From an uncultured Acetobacter sp. (GTDB taxonomy: Bacteria; Pseudomonadota; Alphaproteobacteria; Acetobacterales; Acetobacteraceae): a stretch of 19,543 bases of DNA. A program made the position numbers and the translations under genes. Location of the stretch: NCBI GenBank assembly GCA_937900755.1, contig CALCDN010000042.1:1-19543 (forward strand), written 5' to 3'. This document shows, piece after piece, positions 6,869-14,538 of this stretch. A model generated the notes under the pieces. That model ran no database searches and was not told the origin of the DNA. It saw only the letters and a program-made list of their open reading frames with translations. Each line of letters begins with the position of its first letter. Position 1 is the stretch's first letter.

Positions 6869-9787
6869 TCACGCGCCCCCCTGCACGGATGCGCTGACAA
6901 AACCGCTCCGGGCCACCACATCCGCACAACGCGGGCATACGCCGGGATATGCCGGATTCGACCCGGTTTCGGGCAGGACCTTCCAGCAGCGGGCGCATTT
7001 TTCACCCTCCGCCACCCGGACTACGGGTGCGCCATGCAGGTTGCCCCCTTCATCCCCGTCCACGTAGATGGAAGAGGATGTGGGGTCGATCACCACCTCC
7101 ACATGCGAGACAATGGCCAGTTCACTCCAGTTCACACCCGCGAAAAGACCCGCTTCTTCTTCCGAGAAGGTCAGTTCAACCTGTGCCTGCAAGGAAGACC
7201 CGATGGTACCCGCGCGGCGCGCACCCTCGATCTCGGTAGTGATAATGCGGCGGACGGAGCGAATACGCGCCCAGCGCTCTTCCAGAGCGGTATCGGTCCA
7301 TTCCGCTGGCAGGTCGGGGAAGGCCTGCGCATGCACGCTACCCTGCTCGCCAAAGCGCGCCGCCCAGGCCTCCTCGGCCGTAAACACCAGCACGGGGGCC
7401 AGCCACGTGCTCAGGCAGCGGTGCAGCACGTCCAGCACCGTGCGCACGGCGCGGCGGGTGGGGCTGGAGGGCGCATCGCAATACAGCGCATCCTTGCGGA
7501 TGTCGAAGTAAAAGGCGGACAGGTCCGTTGTGCAGAAGCCATGCAGGGCCGGGTAAACCCCCACCCACTCATGCGTTTCCACCGCGCGGGCCACCAGACC
7601 ACCCAGCTCGCTCAGGCGGTGCAGAACCCAGCGTTCCAGCTCGGGCAGTTCGGCGTAAGGCACCACTTCGGCACTGGTAAAGCCGTCCAGGCCACCCAGC
7701 AGCCAGCGTAGCGTGTTGCGCAGGCGGCGGTACAGCTCGCCCTGCTGCTTGAGAATTTCCTTGCCGATGCGCAGGTCGTCATTGGTATCGGAATTCATGA
7801 CCCACAGGCGCAGCACATCCGCACCCATGCTGTCGTTTACGTCCTGCGGGGCAATGACGTTGCCCAGGGACTTGGACATCTTGCGCCCCTGCTCGTCCAG
7901 TACAAAGCCGTTGGTCACCAGCGCCTTGTAGGGGGAGACGCCCCGCGTGCCCACGCTTTCGAGCAGGGAGGACTGGAACCAGCCACGATGCTGGTCCGAG
8001 CCTTCCAGATACAGGTCAGCAGGAAAGCTCAGGCCCGGACGACCCAGCACAAACGCATGGGTGGACCCACTTTCAAACCAGACATCCACAATGTCGAACA
8101 CCTGTTCGTAGTCATCAGGGTTGCGGCCCTCGCCCAGAAAACGCGCGGGTGCGGAGGTGTACCACGCATCCGCCCCTTCGGAGCGGAAGGCATCCACCAC
8201 GCGCTGCATCACGGCGGGGTCGCGCAGCACTTCGCCGGTGCGTTTTTCCACGAACACGGCAATGGGCACGCCCCATGCACGCTGGCGGCTGATGCACCAG
8301 TCCGGGCGGGTGCGGATCATGGAGGTCAGGCGGTTACGGGCCTGCGCTGGCACAAAGGTGACGTTTTCCAGCGCCTTGAGCGCGTTCTCCCGCAGCGCGT
8401 TCTCCCCGTCCATGCGGATGAACCACTGCGGGGTCGCACGGTAGATGATGGGCGCGCGCGAACGCCATGAATGGGGGTAGGAATGAACAATCTGTCCCCG
8501 GCCGACCAGACCGGCCGGAGCGGTACCCGCCGCGTTGGCCCGCTCCATCACGCTGGCCAACGTGGAGCAGACCACATCGGCCGCCTTGAACACATGCACC
8601 CCGGCAAAACCGGGTACCCACGGTGCGTAGGTACCATCATCAAGCACGGTTTCGGGCACATCCACGCCATTGGCGCGGCAGAGCATGAAATCGTCCTCGC
8701 CATGTGCTGGAGCCTGATGCACAAGGCCGGTCCCCGCATCCGTGGTGACAAACTCACCCGCCAGCATGGGGACGTCAAAATCATACCCCGCCCCCCGCAG
8801 CGGATGGGCGCAAACGGCCCCCGCCAGCGCACTGCCGGGCAGGGTGTAAAGGATGTGGTGCGCGCTTACGTGGGCCTCGGAGCAGAAGGACTCGACCAGG
8901 GCCTCGGCCACAAGCACGCGGGCACCGGGTTCGAGCATGGCCCCCTCGCCCGTTTCATCCACCCGCAGGACCACATAGGTGATCTCCGGCCCGTAGGCCA
9001 GCGCGCGGTTGCCTGGAATGGTCCACGGCGTTGTGGTCCAGATCACCACGGACACATCCGCCAGAGCATGGGCAGGCGTTGGGTCCTTGACCACGGGAAA
9101 GGCGACCAGAATGGTGGTGGAGGTGTGGTCGTGATATTCGATTTCCGCTTCGGCCAGAGCGGTTTTTTCAACCGGGCTCCACATGACCGGGCGCAGGCCA
9201 CGGTACAGCTTGCCATTAAGCAGGAAGCGCCCGATTTCTTCCACAATGGCCGCCTCGGACGAAAAATCCATGGTGGCGTAGCGGTTGCGCCATTCCGCCT
9301 GCACACCCAGACGCTGGAATTCCTCCATCTGGATGTTCAGCCAGTTGCTGGCGTAGTTGCGACATTCCGCACGGAATTCCAGCACGGGCACGGAATCCTT
9401 GTCCCGCTTGGCCTTGCGGTATTCCTCCTCCACCTTCCATTCAATCGGCAGGCCGTGGCAGTCCCAGCCCGGCACGTAACGCACCGCGTACCCCGCCATG
9501 CGGTGGGCACGGTTGATAACGTCCTTGTTGATCTTGTTCAGCGCATGCCCAATGTGCAGGTGCCCGTTGGCGTAGGGCGGGCCATCATGAAGGGTAAAAA
9601 CCGGGCGGCCTTGCGCCTGCTGCTTCAACGTCTCATCCAGCCCGCTTTCGCGCCATTTTTCAAGCCATTTGGGCTCCTGCTGGGGCAGGTTGCCACGCAT
9701 GGGAAAAGAGGTTCGTGGCAGAAACACCGTATCGCGATACTGGTCGGCCAGGGATGTCTTGTCGGGTTCGCTGCTCGATGAGGTCAT
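6869..9787 (-). CDS. ileS: isoleucyl-tRNA synthetase
   Basis: IleS attaches isoleucine to tRNA-Ile in the cytoplasm. The 972-residue protein is class I: the HIGH motif is at 78-81 within PYANGHLHIGHALNK, and KMSKS is at 636-640. The editing (CP1) domain lies between, including TTTPWTIPGNRAL. A C-terminal zinc site has Cys931, Cys934, Cys951 and Cys954 in CARCWKV and CPRC, as in the E. coli type. This layout marks the ordinary bacterial IleS rather than the eukaryote-like, mupirocin-resistant type. The start is ATG at 9787, with a weak ribosome binding site. A promoter lies 79 bp upstream, so it can be expressed apart from ribF. Confidence 0.97.
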   Translation of the reverse strand: MTSSSSEPDKTSLADQYRDTVFLPRTSFPMRGNLPQQEPKWLEKWRESGLDETLKQQAQGRPVFTLHDGPPYANGHLHIGHALNKINKDVINRAHRMAGYAVRYVPGWDCHGLPIEWKVEEEYRKAKRDKDSVPVLEFRAECRNYASNWLNIQMEEFQRLGVQAEWRNRYATMDFSSEAAIVEEIGRFLLNGKLYRGLRPVMWSPVEKTALAEAEIEYHDHTSTTILVAFPVVKDPTPAHALADVSVVIWTTTPWTIPGNRALAYGPEITYVVLRVDETGEGAMLEPGARVLVAEALVESFCSEAHVSAHHILYTLPGSALAGAVCAHPLRGAGYDFDVPMLAGEFVTTDAGTGLVHQAPAHGEDDFMLCRANGVDVPETVLDDGTYAPWVPGFAGVHVFKAADVVCSTLASVMERANAAGTAPAGLVGRGQIVHSYPHSWRSRAPIIYRATPQWFIRMDGENALRENALKALENVTFVPAQARNRLTSMIRTRPDWCISRQRAWGVPIAVFVEKRTGEVLRDPAVMQRVVDAFRSEGADAWYTSAPARFLGEGRNPDDYEQVFDIVDVWFESGSTHAFVLGRPGLSFPADLYLEGSDQHRGWFQSSLLESVGTRGVSPYKALVTNGFVLDEQGRKMSKSLGNVIAPQDVNDSMGADVLRLWVMNSDTNDDLRIGKEILKQQGELYRRLRNTLRWLLGGLDGFTSAEVVPYAELPELERWVLHRLSELGGLVARAVETHEWVGVYPALHGFCTTDLSAFYFDIRKDALYCDAPSSPTRRAVRTVLDVLHRCLSTWLAPVLVFTAEEAWAARFGEQGSVHAQAFPDLPAEWTDTALEERWARIRSVRRIITTEIEGARRAGTIGSSLQAQVELTFSEEEAGLFAGVNWSELAIVSHVEVVIDPTSSSIYVDGDEGGNLHGAPVVRVAEGEKCARCWKVLPETGSNPAYPGVCPRCADVVARSGFVSASVQGGA

Positions 9788-9865
9788 GGGAGGCTAAGGT
9801 CACTTCGGTTCGGGTTCATGGCATGGCGGGTTTTTTGCCCCCGCGCCACCTTGGTCGTTAACTGT

Positions 9866-9894
9866 CTTATCAAAAAGGAAACGCTCAGGGTCAA
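9866..9894 (-). promoter_or_regulatory. probable sigma-70 promoter for ileS-lspA
   Basis: On the minus strand TTGACC (9894-9889) and GATAAG (9871-9866) are 17 bp apart, a good housekeeping spacing. Transcription would start near 9859, leaving a leader of about 70 nt before the ileS ATG. The site lies in the 139-bp gap between ribF and ileS. It was found by eye and has no experimental support. Confidence 0.5.
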
Positions 9895-9926
9895 GCGCCA
9901 AACCGGGCCTGCCGGTGTCTGCCCGC

Positions 9927-10871
9927 CTAGTTCGCAAGCGGCTCCGTGGCCAGCACCTGCCGGGCCTGTGCGGCATCGAGCGTGATCTGCTCCTTGAGCG
10001 CGTCCAGCCCCGCAAAGCGCTTTTCCTCGCGCAGCAGGGCGTGCAGGCAGACCGAGAGCTCCTGCCCGTACAGGTCGCCCTCAAAATCAAACAGATGCGC
10101 CTCCAGCCGGCTTTCCTGCCCGTCATTTATGGTGGGGCGGCGGCCTATATTGGCAACGCCTTCATGTATCTGGCCGGAGGGCAGGCGAATGGTCACCGCG
10201 TACACACCCCGCGCGGGCTCAAGGTGGCGGCCCAGTGGAATATTGGCGGTGGGAAAGCCCAGCAGCCTGCCGCGCTTGTCCCCATGCTGCACAACACCGC
10301 GAATACACCACAACCGCCCAAGTTCCCCCGCGGCCTCGCGCGGGTAGCCATCTTGCAGCAGCCTGCGGATACGGGTGGAGGAAAAAGGCCCGCCCTGGTC
10401 AGCCAGTGCCTGCACGGCGGTAAAGCCCATGCCAAGCTGATACGTGCGCTCGGCCAGAAACGCCACATTACCGCCCCTGCGGTGCCCGAAGGCAAAGTCC
10501 GGCCCACACCCCACATGGTGCAGGTGGAGCGCGTTGTGCAACACGTCACCCACAAACTGTTCGGCACTCAGTTCGGAAAAGGCCTGGTCAAACCCGATCT
10601 GAAAAACATGGCGCACCCCCAGCGCACGCAACGCCTCCAGCCGCTCGGCGGAAAGCGTGAGCCGGAACGGCGGGTCCTGTGGCCGAAAGAGTTCGCGCGG
10701 GTGCGGCTCAAAGGTGACAACAGCAGGCGGCAGGTCCGGGCGGGCGGCAAAAACAGACCGGAGCAGGTGGGCATGCCCCAGATGCACACCATCAAAATTA
10801 CCCAGTGCCGCGGCACAGCCGTGGGCCTGTGCGGGAATGTTCCGCCAATTGGTGTGCAGGCTGATTGTCAT
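9927..10871 (-). CDS. ribF: bifunctional riboflavin kinase / FAD synthetase
   Basis: RibF phosphorylates riboflavin to FMN and adenylylates FMN to FAD. The 314-residue protein is the usual length. The N-terminal nucleotidyltransferase half shows GNFDGVHLGH (24-33) and FSSTRIRR (163-170). The C-terminal flavokinase half shows RLLGFPTANI (202-211), PARGVYAV (219-226), FEGDLYGQEL (263-272) and REEKRFAGLDALKEQI (281-296). The frame is open upstream through antisense mtnC sequence, but ATG 10871 begins just before the conserved fold, 7 bp after the mtnC stop, with AAGGAG upstream. It is probably read from the mtn transcript. The order ribF-ileS-lspA matches many bacteria. Confidence 0.95.
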   Translation of the reverse strand: MTISLHTNWRNIPAQAHGCAAALGNFDGVHLGHAHLLRSVFAARPDLPPAVVTFEPHPRELFRPQDPPFRLTLSAERLEALRALGVRHVFQIGFDQAFSELSAEQFVGDVLHNALHLHHVGCGPDFAFGHRRGGNVAFLAERTYQLGMGFTAVQALADQGGPFSSTRIRRLLQDGYPREAAGELGRLWCIRGVVQHGDKRGRLLGFPTANIPLGRHLEPARGVYAVTIRLPSGQIHEGVANIGRRPTINDGQESRLEAHLFDFEGDLYGQELSVCLHALLREEKRFAGLDALKEQITLDAAQARQVLATEPLAN

Positions 10872-10878
10872 CGCCCCA

Positions 10879-11592
10879 TTACGCTCCTTCGGGCAGGCCA
10901 AACAGGCGGGCTGCCTCGGGCAGGGAGGCCGCAACCCGGTGGCGTACACCCCGCACCGTGTTGTCCTCGGGGCGGGCAATCTGGCAGACCTGCAACCCGG
11001 CCTGCTCGGCGGCCTCCAGTTCGGCCACCACATCGGACAGGAACAGCACATCCGCCGGAGCCCAGCCCGCCTGCCGCACAATGGCGTCATAGCTGGCGCG
11101 CTCTCTTTTGCCGCCAACCTTCAGGTCAAAGAACGCGCTGAACAGGGAGGTTACATCCCCCTGCTCCGTATAGCCATAAATCAGCTTCTGCGCAGCTTCG
11201 GAGCCGGAGGAATACACAGCCAGCGTCAGCCCTGCCGCCTTCCATGCCTTCAGGGCTGGCACCACATCGGCGTAGAGATCCGCCACCAGTTCGCCCTGGC
11301 GGTAGCCCTGCTCCCAGCAAAGCCCTTGCAGGCTTTTGAGCGGGGCCACCTTGGCGTCCGTGTCCATCCAGCGTTCAAGCTGTTCCGCGGGGGGCACACC
11401 CGGAGCCATGCGCGCCGTTTCCGCCAGGGCCTGCGCAACCACCGGGTTGGCATGCTGCTGCGCCAGCAATGCGGGCAGATGCGCGCGCGCATAGGGAAAA
11501 AGCACCTTATGCACAAAGGCTACCGGCAGGGTGGTGCCTTCAATATCCAGCAGCACCACGCGCGGCGTGGCTGAGCCCGTATTCTGCATCAT
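10879..11592 (-). CDS. mtnC: enolase-phosphatase E1 (methionine salvage)
   Basis: MtnC is a HAD-superfamily enzyme that enolises 2,3-diketo-5-methylthiopentyl-1-phosphate and removes its phosphate to give acireductone. HAD motif I is LLDIEGTT (nucleophile Asp16, Glu18, counted from the second Met). Motif II is AVYSSGS (125-131), motif III includes Lys162 in GGKRERASY, and motif IV is FLSDVVAELEAA with Asp187. Two adjacent ATGs (11592 and 11589) can start it, with AGGA just upstream; the open frame beyond that overlaps mtnD and is not expected to be coding. It lies 16 bp after mtnD and 7 bp before ribF. Confidence 0.94.
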   Translation of the reverse strand: MMQNTGSATPRVVLLDIEGTTLPVAFVHKVLFPYARAHLPALLAQQHANPVVAQALAETARMAPGVPPAEQLERWMDTDAKVAPLKSLQGLCWEQGYRQGELVADLYADVVPALKAWKAAGLTLAVYSSGSEAAQKLIYGYTEQGDVTSLFSAFFDLKVGGKRERASYDAIVRQAGWAPADVLFLSDVVAELEAAEQAGLQVCQIARPEDNTVRGVRHRVAASLPEAARLFGLPEGA

Positions 11593-11608
11593 GGTCCTGA
11601 TATTCTGC

Positions 11609-12154
11609 CTAGCTGGAAAAGGAGGGGAACTGGCGGGCAATATCCGCACCCGTGTACTGCGCCACCCAGCCGTCCTTGTGGGTAAAGATGCGCAGGGTCA
11701 CCATATCGGGCTGTGGCCCCGCATCAAACCAGTGCTGATACCCTTCGGGTACGGAAATCAGGTCCCCTTGCGTACATTCCACATCATACACCCGGTCCTT
11801 GATGTGCATGAGAAAATGCCCGCCCCCATGCACAAAAAACCGGACTTCATCCTCGCTGTGCGTATGTTCGGACAGGAACTTATCGCGCAAAGCTTCCTTG
11901 TTGGGGGTCTGGGCGTTGACGCGCAGCACATCGGCCGAGCCTGCCCCGGTCTCACCCATCAGCCGGTCCAGCCATGGGCGGTAGGTTGCCAGCACCGTGG
12001 CCTCGTCCGCATCCTTGGGAGGAGGCGGCACATCGTCCCAGCGCTCAAAACGGATGCCAAACGGGGCAAGGGCTGCGGCAATTTCCGCCCCGTCCCGCGT
12101 GTGCGACAAGGCGACACCGGGGCGGCTGTCCTCAAACACGCTCAGGCTGCTCAT
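11609..12154 (-). CDS. mtnD: acireductone dioxygenase (cupin, methionine salvage)
   Basis: MtnD oxidises acireductone. With Fe(II) it gives the keto acid precursor of methionine and formate; with Ni(II) it gives an off-pathway product and CO. The 181-residue cupin has the metal ligands His97, His99 and Glu103 (EHTHSEDEVRFFV) and His141 (GYQHWFDAG), all in place. The start ATG at 12154 overlaps the mtnB stop as ATGA, indicating translational coupling; GGAAG lies upstream inside mtnB. Substrate is supplied by MtnC, encoded next. Metal choice cannot be read from the sequence. Confidence 0.96.
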   Translation of the reverse strand: MSSLSVFEDSRPGVALSHTRDGAEIAAALAPFGIRFERWDDVPPPPKDADEATVLATYRPWLDRLMGETGAGSADVLRVNAQTPNKEALRDKFLSEHTHSEDEVRFFVHGGGHFLMHIKDRVYDVECTQGDLISVPEGYQHWFDAGPQPDMVTLRIFTHKDGWVAQYTGADIARQFPSFSS

Positions 12155-12774
12155 TTCCCCAGCTTCCTTCTTTCCAGAACACAGGCCAGCAGGAACTCCA
12201 GCCCTTCCAGCCGCGCAAGGGCTGCGGCCATGTTCTTGCCCCACACATACACCCCGTGGCCACGAATAATGTAGCCTGCGGGCATGTCGGCAAAATATGG
12301 CTCCACCTCACGCGCCAGACGGGCGATATCCTGGTCGTTGGCAAAAAGTGGCACACGCACACGGGCTTCATGCGTGGTCTGCCCCGCGAACACCTTCTGG
12401 ACTTCGTAATCTTCCAAAACAAGGGCCGCGGAAGGCTCGATCATGGACAAAACGGTGGAGGCAACGGAGTGGCCGTGCAGTACAGCCCCCACATCGGGCA
12501 GCAGGCGATAGACCTGGCAATGCAGCAGGGTTTCCGCACTTGGCTTGTCCTGTGGCTGATGGGGCTGGCCCGCCAGATCCACGGTCATGACATCGCTCTC
12601 GCCCAGAAACCCCTTGTGGCAGCCAGAACGTGTAATGGCGATACGCCCATCGGAGAGCCTGCAACTGATGTTGCCTGCCGTTGCAGGCACCCAGCCGCGT
12701 GCATCCAGCCGCTGCCCCGCATGCACAATATCCTGCGCGCCGCGGACAAAATCCGTGGTGGCGTTATCCGTCAT
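12151..12774 (-). CDS. mtnB: methylthioribulose-1-phosphate dehydratase
   Basis: MtnB dehydrates 5-methylthioribulose-1-phosphate to the diketone used by MtnC. The 207-residue protein belongs to the class II aldolase/adducin family. It shows ATAGNISCRL (31-40), the zinc ligands His100 and His102 in LHGHS, the likely catalytic glutamate near 124 (EDYEVQK), and His173 in IIRGHGVYVWG, where the VYVWG tail is typical of MtnB rather than sugar-phosphate aldolases. It starts at ATG 12774, 27 bp after the tatA stop, with GAGGAAGG upstream. mtnA and mtnK or mtnP are not in the window, so the early pathway steps must be encoded elsewhere or be absent. Confidence 0.95.
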   Translation of the reverse strand: MTDNATTDFVRGAQDIVHAGQRLDARGWVPATAGNISCRLSDGRIAITRSGCHKGFLGESDVMTVDLAGQPHQPQDKPSAETLLHCQVYRLLPDVGAVLHGHSVASTVLSMIEPSAALVLEDYEVQKVFAGQTTHEARVRVPLFANDQDIARLAREVEPYFADMPAGYIIRGHGVYVWGKNMAAALARLEGLEFLLACVLERRKLGK

Positions 12775-12801
12775 GGTGCTGTTGGCCTTCCTCGGCGGGG
12801 G

Positions 12802-13053
12802 TTAGTGCTGGACCGGCTTGTCCGCCGGTGCGGCGGCGCGCTCGGCTGTGGCGGCGGGCGGAGGGGCGATGTGGCCAGGGCCCGAACGCGGGGTGCTGTC
12901 ATCCATCGGTTCGTCATCAGCCATGTGTTTTTTGAAGGATTTAATGCCCTTGGCCATATCCCCCATAATGGTGCTGATCTTGCCGCCACCACCAAACAAC
13001 ACCAGCACGACCACCAGAACAATAAGCCAGTGCCAGATGCTCAAGCTGCCCAT
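12802..13053 (-). CDS. tatA: Sec-independent translocase subunit TatA
   Basis: TatA forms the pore-like component that moves folded proteins with twin-arginine signals across the inner membrane. The 83-residue product has one short N-terminal membrane helix (IWHWLIVLVVVLVLF), a glycine hinge with the family's FG, then the amphipathic helix MGDMAKGIKSFKKHM and an acidic, Pro/Ala-rich tail. The short tail and KGIKSFKK favour TatA over TatB. ATG 13053 is chosen over an upstream Met because it begins just before the helix and has AAGGA at 8 nt. tatB and tatC, its usual partners, are not next to it; mtnB is 27 bp downstream. Confidence 0.9.
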   Translation of the reverse strand: MGSLSIWHWLIVLVVVLVLFGGGGKISTIMGDMAKGIKSFKKHMADDEPMDDSTPRSGPGHIAPPPAATAERAAAPADKPVQH

Positions 13054-13180
13054 TCCACTCTTCCTTAACCTTGCGGCGCGCATGTGCGGCCAGTCTGCTT
13101 GACCTGAATTTGCTGTTGTACATGAGGGCGAACACGCCGTGATGCAAGTTTTTCCTTTTCAACCCCGCTCTGGTGGCCCC

Positions 13181-13645
13181 TCAGCTATTCCCCGGTGCAT
13201 ACGGCTCTATAAACCCGTAGGTCGGGTAAACCGTCTTGCCGAACGCATGCACGGGCGACCACCACACCCTTACCCGCGTCCAGTCATTGCGGGGAGACAC
13301 ATCCTGCACGGGGGCATGGCGCGTGACCTCGCCCGGTTCCCAGTTGGCGTGGTCCACCAGCACCAGGCGGCTGCTCCGCACCTCCCGAACGACCGAAACA
13401 TGGCCCGAAGGCAGTCTGCGCGTGGAACGGAAGACCAGCACATCCCCCTCCCTCGGGCTGGCGGCGCGCGCGTACTGCCCCTGCGCCTGCCACCACCATG
13501 TCGCGGCATCCCCTCGCAGGTTGATGGCCGAATGTTCGCGTGCATAGGGCGCGCACTGCACGGCCCCGCGCCAGCTCCCCGACCCGCCACCGGCACAGGC
13601 GCAGAGCAGGAACAGCAGGGCGAGGCTGAGCCATCCCTCCCTCAC
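13181..13645 (-). CDS. small CHAP-domain lipoprotein, putative peptidoglycan amidase/endopeptidase
   Basis: A hydrophobic N-terminus (LSLALLFLLCAC) suggests export, probably as a lipoprotein at the cysteine of LCAC, although cysteine at -2 is unusual for a lipobox. The mature part matches a CHAP (NlpC/P60-like) fold: catalytic Cys31 (QCAPYAR), a GDVLVFRS strand, His82 in SGHVSVV and DHANW (98-102). CHAP enzymes cleave peptidoglycan cross-links or amides, so a cell-wall role is inferred. At 154 residues it is little more than the catalytic domain. The start is GTG at 13645, overlapping the recX stop as GTGA; the longer open frame upstream is antisense-like recX overlap and has no signal peptide. 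No anchoring or wall-binding domain is seen. Confidence 0.8.
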   Translation of the reverse strand: MREGWLSLALLFLLCACAGGGSGSWRGAVQCAPYAREHSAINLRGDAATWWWQAQGQYARAASPREGDVLVFRSTRRLPSGHVSVVREVRSSRLVLVDHANWEPGEVTRHAPVQDVSPRNDWTRVRVWWSPVHAFGKTVYPTYGFIEPYAPGNS

Positions 13646-14304
13646 GACTCGGCCCTTAAACGGTCCATCCAGTCCTCCGCGTCCTCGGGCTGCATTTGTA
13701 GCACCTGCTGGGCCACGTCCCGCGCAAAGCCCGCGCGCGCCAGCACCCCCAGCGCCCGGTTCCACCGGGCCATGCCACTCCCCTCTTCCGCATCAGGTAC
13801 CGCGGGGTCGGTGGCAAATGGGCCAAGCCTGCGCTTGCGCGCCAGCACCAGTGCCGCGCAGACCTCCTGCTCGGCGGGGGTGAGCGTGCCCACAGCGGCC
13901 TCCAGCACCGCGTCGCGCACGGTGGGGGCCACGCCCTTTGCCGCCAGATGCGCCTGCACCGCGCGGGCGGAGCGGCCCGAACGCACAAGCCTGCGCATGC
14001 GGGAGCGGGCAAACACCGCATCATCCACAGCGCCCAGCCGCACCATATCCTCCACTATGTCCACCACCACGGGGCGCAGGCGGGCCACGTGCTCGGCCAC
14101 GGCATCCGCGCAGTCCCCCGCCCTCTGGGCTTTTTGCGCCCAGCGGGCAACGCGGCGCAGCAGAACCTGCTCCAGCCCCTGCCGGGTTGTGCCAAAGCGG
14201 GCCAGATGCGCCAGGGCCGCCTCCCGCAGGGCTGGGCGCTGCGGGGGCGGGCAGGTCAAGGCAGGAGGTACGGTTGTGTCCATTGGTGTGGATACTATGC
14301 CCAT
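13642..14304 (-). CDS. recX: RecX family regulatory protein
   Basis: RecX proteins bind RecA filaments and limit recombinase activity. The product (about 220 residues) has the helical repeats typical of RecX: REAALAHLARFGTTRQGLEQVLLRRVARWA, then VVDIVEDMVRLGAVDDAVFARSRMRRLVRSGRSARAVQAHLAAKGV, with the conserved D-D/FA pattern and a basic helix. It diverges from the E. coli protein, so function is family-based. ATG 14304 has GGAG at 7 nt; a later ATG at 14283 is possible. recA is not in the window. It is divergent from argD and translationally coupled to the CHAP lipoprotein gene. Confidence 0.82.
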   Translation of the reverse strand: MGIVSTPMDTTVPPALTCPPPQRPALREAALAHLARFGTTRQGLEQVLLRRVARWAQKAQRAGDCADAVAEHVARLRPVVVDIVEDMVRLGAVDDAVFARSRMRRLVRSGRSARAVQAHLAAKGVAPTVRDAVLEAAVGTLTPAEQEVCAALVLARKRRLGPFATDPAVPDAEEGSGMARWNRALGVLARAGFARDVAQQVLQMQPEDAEDWMDRLRAES

Positions 14305-14385
14305 GTTGCCACTCCATGCCACTGCGCCCGTGCCGTTAAATTGCCACGGAGCATGGTAGACATGCAAAGTATTCAATACAGAAGT

Positions 14386-14415
14386 TTGACACCCACAACA
14401 GGAACGCGGCATTAT
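14386..14415 (+). promoter_or_regulatory. probable sigma-70 promoter upstream of argD
   Basis: A perfect -35 TTGACA (14386-14391) is followed after 18 bp by CATTAT (14410-14415). Transcription would begin near 14422, just ahead of the hairpin at 14435-14466. The gap between recX and argD (14305-14538) holds this site and the terminator and no other clear feature on the plus strand. Confidence 0.5.
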
Positions 14416-14434
14416 AGCCCGATGCTCAACGGGC

Positions 14435-14477
14435 CGCCCGCTCCACCCTTTGCAAGGTAGCGGGCGTTTTTTGTTTT
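14435..14477 (+). terminator. intrinsic terminator or attenuator ahead of argD
   Basis: CGCCCGCT (14435-14442) pairs perfectly with AGCGGGCG (14459-14466). ACC (14445-14447) and GGT (14456-14458) can extend the stem beyond a 2-nt bulge. The stem is followed directly by TTTTTTGTTTT (14467-14477). This is a textbook intrinsic terminator on the plus strand only. It ends about 62 nt before the argD ATG, with no plus-strand gene to terminate, so it may end a short RNA of about 50 nt or act as an attenuator for argD-argF. Confidence 0.8.
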
Positions 14478-14538
14478 GTGCTGCTCCAGTATTCCCTCAT
14501 TCAGGTTTGATAACCACCAAACGTAAAGACCAGATTCC

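Noticed and set aside
9825..9844. GCGGG / CCCGC hairpin with an internal T6 run in the ileS leader
   Set aside because: The stem is about 5 bp and the T-run lies in the loop, so it is not a terminator; T-box control of ileS is not expected in alphaproteobacteria.
13054..13180. Search for a promoter or SAM-type riboswitch ahead of tatA-mtnB-mtnD-mtnC
   Set aside because: I saw no convincing -35/-10 pair and no SAM riboswitch core; the gap only shows the tatA ribosome binding site.
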